Assembly (NCBI RefSeq): GCF_002764115.1
Contig: NZ_CP017941.1
Location: 248,001 to 312,000, forward strand
Direction: 5' to 3'
DNA: 64,000 nucleotides
DNA from: Phyllobacterium zundukense
GTDB lineage: Bacteria; Pseudomonadota; Alphaproteobacteria; Rhizobiales; Rhizobiaceae
Below, one piece after another: positions 9,693 to 17,938 of the stretch (position 1 is its first letter; every line of letters begins with the position of its first letter). A program made the translations under genes and the position numbers. The notes under the pieces are model-generated. The model ran no database searches. It saw only the letters and a list, made by a program, of their open reading frames with translations, and was not told the origin of the DNA.

Positions 9693-9917
9693 TTGAGCCG
9701 CGCTATTCGGATCAAGGCGAAGCGCCGTGGCGTGAAATTTTCGTTCCTTTTCATGTGGGCGCAGGGTGATCAGCTGAGCAAAATCACGTCCCTCATAGAA
9801 TCCGGATTGATCCGCCCGGTTGTCGATCGGGTCTTTCCATTTGAAGCGACCAATGAGGCTTTGGCTTATGTCGAAACAGGACGTGCCAAAGGCAAGGTCG
9901 TCATCAAGGTCAGATAG
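9693..9917 (+). pseudogene. C-terminal relic of a zinc-type quinone oxidoreductase
   Basis: About 60 residues (FSFLFMWAQGDQLSKITSLI ... DRVFPFEATNEALAYVETGRAKGKVVIKV) match the C-terminal end of NADPH:quinone oxidoreductase/medium-chain alcohol dehydrogenase proteins. The N-terminal catalytic and nucleotide-binding parts are missing; the left side is the IS6 element. A paralogous C-terminus occurs in the broken gene at 33868-34264, with very similar sequence, so the fragments may share an ancestor. Confidence 0.75.
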
Positions 9918-9988
9918 CAGTTCCTTGTTTTGTAGGAACGCAAGACGGGCCTCTCTCGATGTCCGCCCATGGCGCAAGATGCTCGTAT

Positions 9989-10057
9989 CGCGCTGCAGTT
10001 AATAATGGAATGTCGACTCAAGGGAGCGTGCAGTTTTTTGAGAATTCTGCACCAAAC
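9989..10057 (+). repeat. Short block related to the recombinase iteron region
   Basis: CGCGCTGCAGTTAAT followed by GGAGCGTGCAGTTTTTTGAG and AATTCTG resembles the iteron region at 52424-52528, but with the intervening motif missing. It sits in the 272-bp gap between the oxidoreductase relic and the TetR gene, where I see no gene. It is probably a scar of the same mobile sequence. Confidence 0.5.
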
Positions 10058-10189
10058 GGCCGCTTCACACGTGAGATTCGAGTTCACTGGAGTCTCACCT
10101 TTTAATGCCAAACTCGACTGGAACCATCCATTCTTACATTTTAGTGCCGAACGACACGCTCTTGACAAGTGCACTCCTGCCGCAGGCGC

Positions 10190-10753
10190 CTAGCTTGCAG
10201 ACACCTGGCTGATGCCGGTATCGATCCAGGAACGTGTCTGTTCCAACACCTCATCCGAAAGCGCGGGATCGTCGATCGCCCGTGCAAGGATCACTGCCCC
10301 CACCATCGCCGCAAAGCTTCCGATCGCCACCCGTCGTCTGTCGGCCGCATCCAACTCCGGGAGCGCCTTGCCGATACGGTCGATCTGCGATCGAAGGCCT
10401 TCGGTCATGGCCGAGCGTGCAGCGGGGTTCTGGTGGCGGATGGCCGCGGCCAAGCCCGCCGTCGGGCAACCACCGGCGGCGTTGTCACGATGGCGAGGCG
10501 AGAGATAGGAATCAACATACGCGCGCAAATCTCCCCCTCCGCCCTCGTCCGCAGCGAGGACGTGGGCAAGGGTGTGCGCGATCAAATCGTCCTTCGAACT
10601 GAAATGGCCATAGAAGCCGCCGTGGGTGAGCCCGGCGGCATTCATCAATTCCGCCACGCTGACCGCGTCGAACCCCTTGTCGCGAAACAGCCGACCGGCA
10701 ACGTCCAGAATCCGGCGGCGGTTCTCCGCCATCTGCTCTCGACTGACCTTCAT
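10190..10753 (-). CDS. TetR family transcriptional regulator
   Basis: This 187-residue repressor has an N-terminal TetR helix-turn-helix (RRRILDVAGRLFRDKGFDAV ... THGGFYGHFSSKDDLI). I chose the ATG at 10753 because GGAG precedes it at the right distance; an upstream ATG at 10783 has no Shine-Dalgarno. It is divergent from an SDR and an old-yellow-enzyme gene, an arrangement typical of NemR-like control of electrophile or xenobiotic reductases. Palindromic candidate operators lie in the shared promoter region. Confidence 0.9.
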   Translation of the reverse strand: MKVSREQMAENRRRILDVAGRLFRDKGFDAVSVAELMNAAGLTHGGFYGHFSSKDDLIAHTLAHVLAADEGGGGDLRAYVDSYLSPRHRDNAAGGCPTAGLAAAIRHQNPAARSAMTEGLRSQIDRIGKALPELDAADRRRVAIGSFAAMVGAVILARAIDDPALSDEVLEQTRSWIDTGISQVSAS

Positions 10754-10787
10754 TTCAAAATTCTCCGCTGGTGCCATTGACATTTAC

Positions 10788-10831
10788 ATGATGGCAATCA
10801 TATTTAGCTACAATCATGATATCCGTCATGA
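10788..10831. promoter_or_regulatory. Candidate TetR operators in divergent promoter
   Basis: Two dyads lie between the TetR gene and the SDR gene: ATGATGGCAATCAT (10788-10801, 12 of 14 positions symmetrical) and TCATGATATCCGTCATGA (10814-10831, with TCATGA at both ends). They are placed where a TetR repressor would block both promoters. Binding is inferred. Confidence 0.5.
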
Positions 10832-10863
10832 ATATAGGTTCCATTAGAGAAAAGAGCAATCCC

Positions 10864-11652
10864 ATGACCACCATTCCGTCAGTTCTCATCACCGGCGCCT
10901 CCACCGGCATCGGCGCCTCCTATGCCGAGCGCTTCGCGCGCCGCGGACACGACCTCGTGCTGGTTGCCCGTGACGTGGCACGAATGGAGGCTTTGGCCTC
11001 CCGTCTGCGTCAGGAAAATGGCGTGGCGATCGACATCATCCAGGCTGATCTTACGCAGCCTTCCGACCTTGCGGCGGTAGAGACGAGGCTGCACGATGAC
11101 GCCCGCATCGGGATCCTCGTCAACAATGCCGGAACGGCCATTGGCGGAAGCTTCATCGAGCAGAGCACCGATGTCGTCGCGCGGCTCGTTGCGCTCAACA
11201 CAACCGCACTTCTACGGCTTGCCAGTGCCATCGCCCCGCGACTTGCGAAGGCCGGCGAAGGAGCGATTGTCAACATCGGGTCCGTGGTCGGCCTGGCGCC
11301 GGAGTTCGGCATGACGGTCTATGGCGCGACCAAGGCCTTCGTGCTGTTTCTGTCGCAAGGGCTCAGCCTCGAGCTCGCGCCAAAGGGTGTCTACGTCCAG
11401 GCCGTGCTTCCCGCCACGACGCGAACCGAGATATGGGAGCACGTCGGCGCCGACGTCAACACGCTCTCCAACGTGATGGAGGTGGGCGATCTGGTTGATG
11501 CGGCTCTGGTTGGCTTCGACCGCCGCGAACCGGTAACCATCCCCCCGCTTCCCGATGCCGGGCAATGGGACGCGCTCGAGGCAGCGCGCCAGGCAATGCT
11601 TCCAAACTACGGGAACGAACATCCGGCCAAGCGGTATCGCACGGCCGCCTGA
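10864..11652 (+). CDS. SDR family oxidoreductase
   Basis: This 262-residue short-chain dehydrogenase has the cofactor motif TGASTGIG (residues 9-16), NNAG, and the catalytic YGATK. The sequence RGHDLVLVARD after the first strand suggests NADP(H) preference. The start at 10864 follows a purine-rich ribosome site; an upstream ATG at 10816 falls inside the candidate operator region. It is transcribed away from the TetR gene and followed at 63 bp by an ene-reductase gene, so the two probably form an electrophile or carbonyl detoxification operon. Confidence 0.9.
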   Translation: MTTIPSVLITGASTGIGASYAERFARRGHDLVLVARDVARMEALASRLRQENGVAIDIIQADLTQPSDLAAVETRLHDDARIGILVNNAGTAIGGSFIEQSTDVVARLVALNTTALLRLASAIAPRLAKAGEGAIVNIGSVVGLAPEFGMTVYGATKAFVLFLSQGLSLELAPKGVYVQAVLPATTRTEIWEHVGADVNTLSNVMEVGDLVDAALVGFDRREPVTIPPLPDAGQWDALEAARQAMLPNYGNEHPAKRYRTAA

Positions 11653-11715
11653 ACATCAACGAAGCCATTTCGATAAACGACCCCGCCGCGGCGGGACAGA
11701 CAAAGGTGACCTAGG

Positions 11716-12807
11716 ATGACAAAAACTCTGTTTGAGCCCTATACTCTCGGCTCGCTGACCCTCTCCAATCGAATAATCATGGCGCCCTTGACGCGCAATC
11801 GCGCTGGCCCGGGCTTCGTTCCAGGCGATCTCACCGCAGAATATTACGGCCAGCGCGCGTCGGCCGGCCTGCTGATTTCGGAGGCCACGCAGATCTCGCA
11901 GCAGGGACAGGGATACCAGGACACGCCCGGCATCTATTCCCAGGCCCAGATCGAGGGCTGGCGCAAGGTCACGTCCGCTGTGCACGCCAAGGGCGGGCGG
12001 ATTTTCGTGCAGCTCTGGCATGTCGGCCGTGTCAGCCACATCGACCTTCAGGAAAACGGCGCAGCACCGGTTGCGCCGTCTGCAATCCGGGCCAAAACCA
12101 AGACGTTTGTCAACGATGGCTTCATCGACGTCTCGGAGCCGCGTGCACTCAAACTGCATGAACTGCCGGGCATCGTGGACGACTTCCGCAAAGCAGCTGC
12201 AAACGCCGTTGCGGCGGGATTCGATGGCGTGGAAGTCCATGGCGCCAACGGCTACCTGCTCGACCAGTTTGCCAAGGACGGCGCCAACGTCCGGACGGAC
12301 GCGTATGGCGGATCGATCGAGAACCGGGCCCGGCTGATGCTGGAGATTACGGCTGCAGTGGTCGAGGAGATCGGCGCCGAGCGCACCGGAATCCGGATTT
12401 CGCCCGTCTCGCCCGCCAATGGCGTTTCGAGCAGTGACGCTCAAGCGCAGTTTGACTACATCGTCGATCAACTCGACGCCTTGGGCATCGTCTACATTCA
12501 TGTCGTCGAGGGCGCCACGGGCGGACCGCGCGATGCCACGCCGTTCGACTTCGGATCGCTCCGCCGCCGCTTCGGCAACACCTATATTGCCAACAACGGC
12601 TACGATCTCGAGCTTGCGACGTCGCACCTCACCGAGGATAAGGCGGATCTTTTCGCCTTCGGTCGGCCGTTTATCGGCAATCCCGACCTGGTGGAGCGAC
12701 TGCAAACCGGCGCGCCGCTGGCGCAGATCAATCCTGCCACGATCTATGGCGGGGGCGCCGCGGGCTATACGGATTATCCCGCCATCGCAGCCGCAAGCCG
12801 CCGCTGA
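11716..12807 (+). CDS. Old-yellow-enzyme alkene reductase (NemA-like)
   Basis: This 363-residue FMN enzyme of the old yellow enzyme family reduces activated C=C bonds and often N-ethylmaleimide, nitro compounds or glycerol trinitrate with NADPH. The TIM-barrel landmarks are visible: HVGR after the third strand, the ligand-binding pair in VEVHGANGYLLDQF (His and Asn), and TDAYGGSIENRAR. The N-terminus LFEPYTLGSLTLSNRIIMAPLTRNRA is typical. It is the second gene of the TetR-controlled pair. Confidence 0.93.
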   Translation: MTKTLFEPYTLGSLTLSNRIIMAPLTRNRAGPGFVPGDLTAEYYGQRASAGLLISEATQISQQGQGYQDTPGIYSQAQIEGWRKVTSAVHAKGGRIFVQLWHVGRVSHIDLQENGAAPVAPSAIRAKTKTFVNDGFIDVSEPRALKLHELPGIVDDFRKAAANAVAAGFDGVEVHGANGYLLDQFAKDGANVRTDAYGGSIENRARLMLEITAAVVEEIGAERTGIRISPVSPANGVSSSDAQAQFDYIVDQLDALGIVYIHVVEGATGGPRDATPFDFGSLRRRFGNTYIANNGYDLELATSHLTEDKADLFAFGRPFIGNPDLVERLQTGAPLAQINPATIYGGGAAGYTDYPAIAAASRR

Positions 12808-12816
12808 TCCCTTCGG

Positions 12817-12838
12817 GGGCCGCGCTTAGGCGCGGCCC
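12817..12838 (+). terminator. Strong hairpin after the ene-reductase gene
   Basis: GGGCCGCGC and GCGCGGCCC form a perfect 9-bp stem with a TTAG loop 9 bases after the stop codon. A T-run is missing, as is common in rhizobia. Confidence 0.65.
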
Positions 12839-12953
12839 GACCAGCGTTTGCCGCTCTCAGTGTGAGTGATGCGAAAAAAGGGCCAGACAGCGACTCCAGC
12901 CCCCTTGCTATACCAGGCCAGCATTCGCCGCCGGGCGCGAACGAGTCACATCG

Positions 12954-13163
12954 TTAATCGGTGCTCAACTGATCGGCCGACATTTTGCCCGATTTCTTGT
13001 CCCGCACCATTTCGTAGTTGATTTTCTGACCGTCATTGAGCCCGCGTAGTCCGGCCCGCTCTACGGCAGAGATATGGACGAAAACATCCGTACCGCCATC
13101 ATCCGGCTGAATGAAGCCAAAACCTTTGGTCGAATTGAACCATTTAACAGTGCCAGTAGCCAT
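12954..13163 (-). CDS. Cold-shock protein CspA family
   Basis: This 69-residue single-domain cold-shock protein binds single-stranded RNA and DNA. Both nucleic-acid motifs are present: KGFGFI (RNP1) and VFVHISAV (RNP2), after the standard start [11 protein letters not shown]. Alphaproteobacteria carry many such paralogues. The gap upstream (13164-13559) would contain its leader. Confidence 0.96.
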   Translation of the reverse strand: MATGTVKWFNSTKGFGFIQPDDGGTDVFVHISAVERAGLRGLNDGQKINYEMVRDKKSGKMSADQLSTD

Positions 13164-13322
13164 TTCAAACCTTCTTGGTGCGTATGGGAGCGCGCGAGAT
13201 TGGCAACAACCCGGTTATAGTGCGGCTAGAGATTCATAGCCGCGACCGTAAATGTCAATCAGGAGAATTGCTTAGCGAAATGGGACAGCCACGGCAGACC
13301 CAGCGCTGTACAATACGGGCAA

Positions 13323-13443
13323 GCCGATAAGAGCTGTTTTTTGTTGAATCCGATTGGTGCCAAAAATTCTACAATCGCTGATCAGCAGAAAGAACGTCTG
13401 GCTTATTATGTTTGAAAGTTCGCTTGGCGCCAAAGGCGGTCAT
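13323..13443 (+). repeat. Degenerate repeat, copy A (other copy 27426-27544)
   Basis: This stretch in the 396-bp gene-free gap between the cold-shock gene and the DUF1326 gene matches 27426-27544 in the same orientation over its whole length with scattered differences. Both copies contain a short open frame encoding LNPIGAK and TIADQ, so it looks like a relic of a coding sequence rather than a regulatory repeat. I do not recognise the parent gene. No intact gene is seen in the rest of the gap. Confidence 0.6.
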
Positions 13444-13559
13444 TGCATCCCTCCATGCGAGCCTGTGTAAACGCTGGACAAAAATGCAGTTCAAGCGCCT
13501 AATCTGTTGCCAAACAGGGGAATTTACAAGGCATCAGGAGCAGATATTGGGAGGAGAAA

Positions 13560-14195
13560 ATGGCTGATATCAAATGGACGCTCGTGGGACGCGAATTCGT
13601 TCATTGCAACTGCGCCTATGGTTGCCCATGCCAGTTCAACGCTTTGCCCACGCATGGAAACTGCTGTGCTGTGGTGGGTATAGAAATTGACGAAGGCCAT
13701 CACGGAAACACAAAGCTCGACGGGCTTAGATGCAGTATGATCGTGGCCTGGCCAGGAGCCATCCACCAGGGCAAAGGCGAATTTGTTCCCATCGTGGATG
13801 AGCGCGCTTCTCCGGAGCAGCGCGAGGCGCTACTCCGCATCATGAGCGGACTGGATACCGAACCCGGTGCAACGTTCTTTCAGGTTTTCTCGACGACCTA
13901 CGAGAAATTCCACGATCCCGTCTTTGCAAGGATAGATTTCGAAGTCGACGTAAATGATCGCACCGCCCGTTTGGTTGTCCCGGGGTGGATCGATGCGCAC
14001 GGAGAACCGATCCTTAATCCAGTCACCGGAAAACAGCACCGCGCACGCATTAACCTGCCGCACGGTTTCGAATATGTGACCAGCGAAATCGGGCGGGGAT
14101 GGGCAGAGACGCAAGGTGGGTTGAAGCTATCCATTCCAGATTCGCACGCCCATTTTGCCCAATTGCACATCACCGAGACTGGCGTCGTCCACTAA
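13560..14195 (+). CDS. DUF1326 domain-containing protein
   Basis: This 211-residue protein belongs to the DUF1326 family of unknown function. Near the N-terminus it has a Cys/His cluster, HCNCAYGCPCQF then HGNCC, that could bind metal. The central part has GEFVPIVDERASPEQREALL, typical of the family. The gene starts after GGAGGAGAAA and is followed 5 bp later by a DUF2182 membrane protein gene. These two families frequently occur side by side, so they probably act as one unit. Confidence 0.9.
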   Translation: MADIKWTLVGREFVHCNCAYGCPCQFNALPTHGNCCAVVGIEIDEGHHGNTKLDGLRCSMIVAWPGAIHQGKGEFVPIVDERASPEQREALLRIMSGLDTEPGATFFQVFSTTYEKFHDPVFARIDFEVDVNDRTARLVVPGWIDAHGEPILNPVTGKQHRARINLPHGFEYVTSEIGRGWAETQGGLKLSIPDSHAHFAQLHITETGVVH

Positions 14196-14200
14196 CCGTC

Positions 14201-15046
14201 ATGACCGCGCTCGAAGCCATCTTGCGGCGGGATCGCGCCGTCGTTGCCCTGTCCATTGCCGTACTGACGGTGATCGCGTGGATCCATATTGTTTGGTTCG
14301 CGCACACCATGAGCATCGGCGATGCTGTAGTAACTGGCATGGACATGGATAACATGGCAGGCATGGAAATGGGAGGGAATGCGTCCGATTTGACGATGAC
14401 ATCCGGCTGGCATTTATGGACGCCGATCGAGTTTCTCGTCATGTTCGCCATGTGGGTGGTGATGATGGCGGGTATGATGACGCCATCCGCCGCTCCTATG
14501 ATACTGCTCTACGCAAGGGTTGGACGGCAAAGTGAATTGCAAGGTAAACCACTGGCCGCCACGGGATATTTCTTTGCGGGCTATGTGTTCGCATGGATCG
14601 GGTTCGCGCTACTGGCGACGCTCGCTCAATGGGCCCTCGAAAATACCTTGCTACTCACGCCCATGATGGCAAGCGCGAGCAGGTTTTTCAGCGGAATTCT
14701 GCTCATTGTCATCGGGCTCTTTCAATGGACGCCGCTGAAAGATGTATGCCTCCGGCAATGCCAGGCACCGCTCATGTTCATTCAACAGCATGGCGGGTTC
14801 CGGCGCGATCCGTTCGGCTCCCTGTCCATAGGTTTTCGCCATGGCGCTTATTGCGTTGGCTGCTGCTGGGCGCTCATGGGCCTGCTGTTCATCGGCGGGG
14901 TGATGAATGTGCTGTGGATCGCCGCCATTGCAATCTATGTCCTCGCCGAAAAGATTGTTCCGAGCGGCCGCTGGCTCTCCCGCCTGGCTGGCATAGGGCT
15001 GGGTCTGACCGGACTATGGGTGTTGGGAACGGCCATCCTTTCATAG
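14201..15046 (+). CDS. DUF2182 predicted metal-binding membrane protein
   Basis: This 281-residue integral membrane protein matches DUF2182 (predicted metal-binding integral membrane proteins, COG5486). I count about six or seven hydrophobic segments. After the first one there is a methionine-rich periplasmic-type stretch (MDMDNMAGMEMGGN), and later MMAGMMTPSAAP, CLRQCQ and YCVGCCWALMG, all suitable for soft-metal ligands. The start at 14201 is 5 bp after the DUF1326 stop; the frame is open upstream. Function is unknown; copper or a similar metal is my inference from the Met and Cys residues. Confidence 0.88.
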   Translation: MTALEAILRRDRAVVALSIAVLTVIAWIHIVWFAHTMSIGDAVVTGMDMDNMAGMEMGGNASDLTMTSGWHLWTPIEFLVMFAMWVVMMAGMMTPSAAPMILLYARVGRQSELQGKPLAATGYFFAGYVFAWIGFALLATLAQWALENTLLLTPMMASASRFFSGILLIVIGLFQWTPLKDVCLRQCQAPLMFIQQHGGFRRDPFGSLSIGFRHGAYCVGCCWALMGLLFIGGVMNVLWIAAIAIYVLAEKIVPSGRWLSRLAGIGLGLTGLWVLGTAILS

Positions 15047-15089
15047 CTTCGCCACGATTGGCCAATCCGGTTGGATGTGGCGAACTAAA

Positions 15090-15889
15090 CTACTTTCCAA
15101 TGGAACGCTCCTGAGATTCTTCGCCGACAAGGCAATTGTAAGGTTGCGTGTATTGCACGGATGCGCGTGCGAATGGGTGCTTCTGAATTTCGCTTAACTT
15201 GAACCCCGCGATCTCAACAACGAGCTTGTTGCGAATTGCCTCAGCAAACTGGCTAATGTATGCCACTTTCAATAAGAATGCCCCATTTCCACCGATGACA
15301 CATGCCTCGTAGTAGGCATCCAGGTCTGGATCGATGCCGAATCCGGCGCGGTCTTCAACATGATCGGCAGTCCATCGACGGTGACTCCATCCGCGATAGC
15401 CGCATTGCGCGCGATCAGCACCGGAGCCCCGGCATTGTTGGGCCCATCGCCGGAAACATCGATTACGCGCCGGCTCGCTCGAAATCTATTGGTTCGAATA
15501 AGCTCGCGCGCGAACGCCAGCGCGTTTGAGATCGACGTGAAGGATATCCGTCTTATTGGTTGCCGGCGCAGCTCTTCGGCAAATCGAGCGGCAGACTCCG
15601 AACTGTCAAGCACGGTCCACGGAACAACCTGAACAGCTGAACCACCCCACTCAACGAAGGTCACCGCAGTCTTCCCCAGCTGTCCGCCGAGTACGGCCCT
15701 GACGACCTCAGGGCTACGGAAGGCATGCACATAACCTTCCCGTTGAACTCGCTGCTCATCGAGATCCATCGAATAGGAGACGTCAACGGCAACAACCAGT
15801 TCGACATCCACGTCCATCGGATACTGATCGGCAGAAAGACTCCCACCTAGAACACAAAAGGAGGCAATAACCGCCCATTGCAGTCTCAT
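15090..15889 (-). pseudogene. DUF1194 (VWA-like) protein, frameshifted
   Basis: The first about 175 residues have a signal peptide (start ATG 15889 after GGGGAGCAGAG) and a DUF1194/von Willebrand A-like fold with a DVSYSMD metal-site motif and DVSGDGPNNAG. After LPIML the frame is wrong, but a second frame continues the family C-terminus: GIDPDLDAYYEACVIGGNGA and FAEAIRNKLVVEIAG to a stop at 15090. A single-base indel near 15360 therefore breaks the gene, unless it is a sequencing error. It would be an exported protein of unknown function. Confidence 0.85.
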
Positions 15890-15940
15890 CTCTGCTCCCC
15901 CCGCAGCTTGACGCATAAGGTCCTCAAAGATGATGACCCA

Positions 15941-16918
15941 TCAACTGTCCCAAACCCAGTCCGTCGGCAGCCAGCGAAAACCCATACCTTCCTTCACCAC
16001 ATGACCGACCCCAGGAAACGGGTAGTGATAGCCAGCGACCAACAGCCTGTCGTTTGCAGCGCGGTCCAACAACGCCCTGCGGGTCTTCGCACCCTTATCC
16101 GGGTCATGATCCCACATGATCTGCCATTCCGGATGGTCGAAGGCAAAGTGGATGTTCGTGACGGCGTCTCCCGTGATCAGCAATTGCTCGCTTCCGGAAC
16201 CGACCAGCAGAGAAATATGGCCTTGGGTATGTCCGGCGGTGTCGAGAGCCGCAATGCCCGTCTCAACGTCAGCGCCTCCCTTGATCGGGTGCACACGATC
16301 GCCAAGCGCCGCGAATACCTTTTGCACCGCGGGCGCGCTCTCGGCCGCCCATTTTGGCAGCTTGGACGCCGCATCTGGTGAATTCCAGAGGTCCAGTTCG
16401 GTTTCCGAAAGGACTAGGTCCGCATTCGGAAACTGCTTGGCCGGATCGGCAACAAGCCCGCCTATATGATCGGGGTGGCAGTGGGTGAGTACGACCATAC
16501 TGATAGAGTCCGCTGCGATGCCCGCTGCTGCAAGAGTTTTGTTCAATCGCCCGGCATGGGCGGCCCAATCCGTGCCCGAAGTAAGGCCGGTGTCGACCAG
16601 TATCCGCTTCTGTCCGGTGTCAATCAGGAGCGGACTGGCCTGAAGCCGAACCATCTCAGGCGCGAGGTAATGCGCGTCGAAATACGGTTTCTTTTCTTCC
16701 GGTTTGACGTTTGTCGCCAAGCTGTTTGTTGGCAAGAAGCACACGCCGTCGCAGAGCATTGTAATTTGGAACTCACCAAGGACGAACGAATAGTACCCTG
16801 GTGAAGCTTTGGTCGGTCCGGGATCTGCTGCCGACGCGACTTTTGGGATTTCCAATGCCGAAACAACAGTCCCAGCAACCGCGGCTTTCAAGAAAGCGCG
16901 CCTGTCTGTCGCAAACAT
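15941..16918 (-). CDS. Tat-exported metallo-beta-lactamase-fold hydrolase
   Basis: This 325-residue protein has a Tat signal (DRRAFLKAA near the N-terminus, then a hydrophobic stretch ending ASA) and a metallo-beta-lactamase fold with THCHPDHIGG as the zinc-binding HxHxDH motif, TAGHTQGH and TGDAV. Such periplasmic proteins hydrolyse lactones, esters or phosphoesters; the substrate is unknown. I prefer the ATG at 16918 because the twin-arginine motif then lies at residues 5-13; the frame is open to 16948. Confidence 0.88.
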   Translation of the reverse strand: MFATDRRAFLKAAVAGTVVSALEIPKVASAADPGPTKASPGYYSFVLGEFQITMLCDGVCFLPTNSLATNVKPEEKKPYFDAHYLAPEMVRLQASPLLIDTGQKRILVDTGLTSGTDWAAHAGRLNKTLAAAGIAADSISMVVLTHCHPDHIGGLVADPAKQFPNADLVLSETELDLWNSPDAASKLPKWAAESAPAVQKVFAALGDRVHPIKGGADVETGIAALDTAGHTQGHISLLVGSGSEQLLITGDAVTNIHFAFDHPEWQIMWDHDPDKGAKTRRALLDRAANDRLLVAGYHYPFPGVGHVVKEGMGFRWLPTDWVWDS

Positions 16919-17073
16919 GGTGACCGCTCTTTCGAAAAGTCCGCCCAATCCCCGCTTGTTTCGTTAATGGCCAAGTTTACCACGAACCCGATTGTTGGGC
17001 GATCTAATTCACGCAACTGACGCACTGTCCGCTCAGTGCCAATGTGTAATCGGGCGGTCCCACCAAGGGCGAG

Positions 17074-17900
17074 GGTTCCGTTGCAAATTTCCTTAGGGGC
17101 AGAGGATGAGCAGTGTTCCTTGTTTGTTCATATGGCAGCGGCGAGGATGGCAAACTGTTCTGCCAGGCTTGGGTTCGGATTGTAAACATATCTGGCCTGT
17201 CTCTTGCGCATCATGTGGATCATCTCGATACCGCTCAGCGTAGCTCTGGCGCTGGCATATGTCTGAAATCCAAGCATGAGTTGCACTCGCCGCTTGATGC
17301 GTCGATGGTCCTGTTCGATACGATTGTTCCGATATTTGCTCTGGCGTATCCTGATCGGCGTCAGATTTCGCCGTGAGCGAGCTTGCAGACGGCTTGCCAT
17401 ATCACACGAAACGATCGCTTCCCTGTTGGTCTGGCTGCCGTCGATGACAATACGATCAGGACGGCCATGACGGGCCAGCGCCTTGTTCAGGAAGCGCTTG
17501 GCTGCCGCTAGGTCACGCTGCTCGCTGAACCAGAACTCGACAGTGTCCCCGACACTGTCGATAGCACGATACAGGTACATCCATCGACCACGCACCTTGA
17601 TATAGGATTCATCCATATGCCATTTGGCACTGACGGAACGCTTGCGCCGATTGAATCGCTTCAGCAATATCGGCGAGAAATGCACGGCCCAGCGATGAAT
17701 GGTCGAATGGTCGATGCAGATGCCGCGCTCTGCCATCATCTCTTTCAGATCACGAAGGCTCAAACTATAAGCAAGATACCAGCGCACACACAGCAGGATC
17801 ACAGACTGGTCGAAATGCCGGCCCTTGAACATTTGAACTCCGCAAAAGAGAAAAATGCCGGATAGCACAACAACCGTGAACGAAAGTTTGCAACGGAACC
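17074..17900 (-). mobile_element. Second IS6-family insertion sequence, about 827 bp
   Basis: The ends are perfect 14-bp inverted repeats, GGTTCCGTTGCAAA at 17074-17087 and TTTGCAACGGAACC at 17887-17900, close to the IS26/IS6 consensus. One transposase gene on the minus strand fills it. The 8-bp flanks (AGGGCGAG and ATGCAACA) differ, so no target duplication remains. It is not the same element as the one at 8877. Confidence 0.9.
17128..17832 (-). CDS. IS6-family transposase
   Basis: This 234-residue DDE transposase starts at MFKGRHFDQSVILLCVRWYL, the usual IS6 N-terminus; the frame is open upstream to 17922 but that part lies outside the element. Catalytic residues are in WHMDESYIKV, RIVIDGSQTN and NNRIEQDHRRIK, followed by MLGFQTYASARATLSGIE. 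It appears intact. Confidence 0.94.
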   Translation of the reverse strand: MFKGRHFDQSVILLCVRWYLAYSLSLRDLKEMMAERGICIDHSTIHRWAVHFSPILLKRFNRRKRSVSAKWHMDESYIKVRGRWMYLYRAIDSVGDTVEFWFSEQRDLAAAKRFLNKALARHGRPDRIVIDGSQTNREAIVSCDMASRLQARSRRNLTPIRIRQSKYRNNRIEQDHRRIKRRVQLMLGFQTYASARATLSGIEMIHMMRKRQARYVYNPNPSLAEQFAILAAAI

Positions 17901-17938
17901 ATGCAACATCGGGCGAAATCACTCACATCCTGTCCGAA

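Noticed and set aside
11656..12705. 349-codon minus-strand frame opposite the ene-reductase
   Set aside because: Shadow frame of a well-supported gene; sequence is low-complexity and matches no family.
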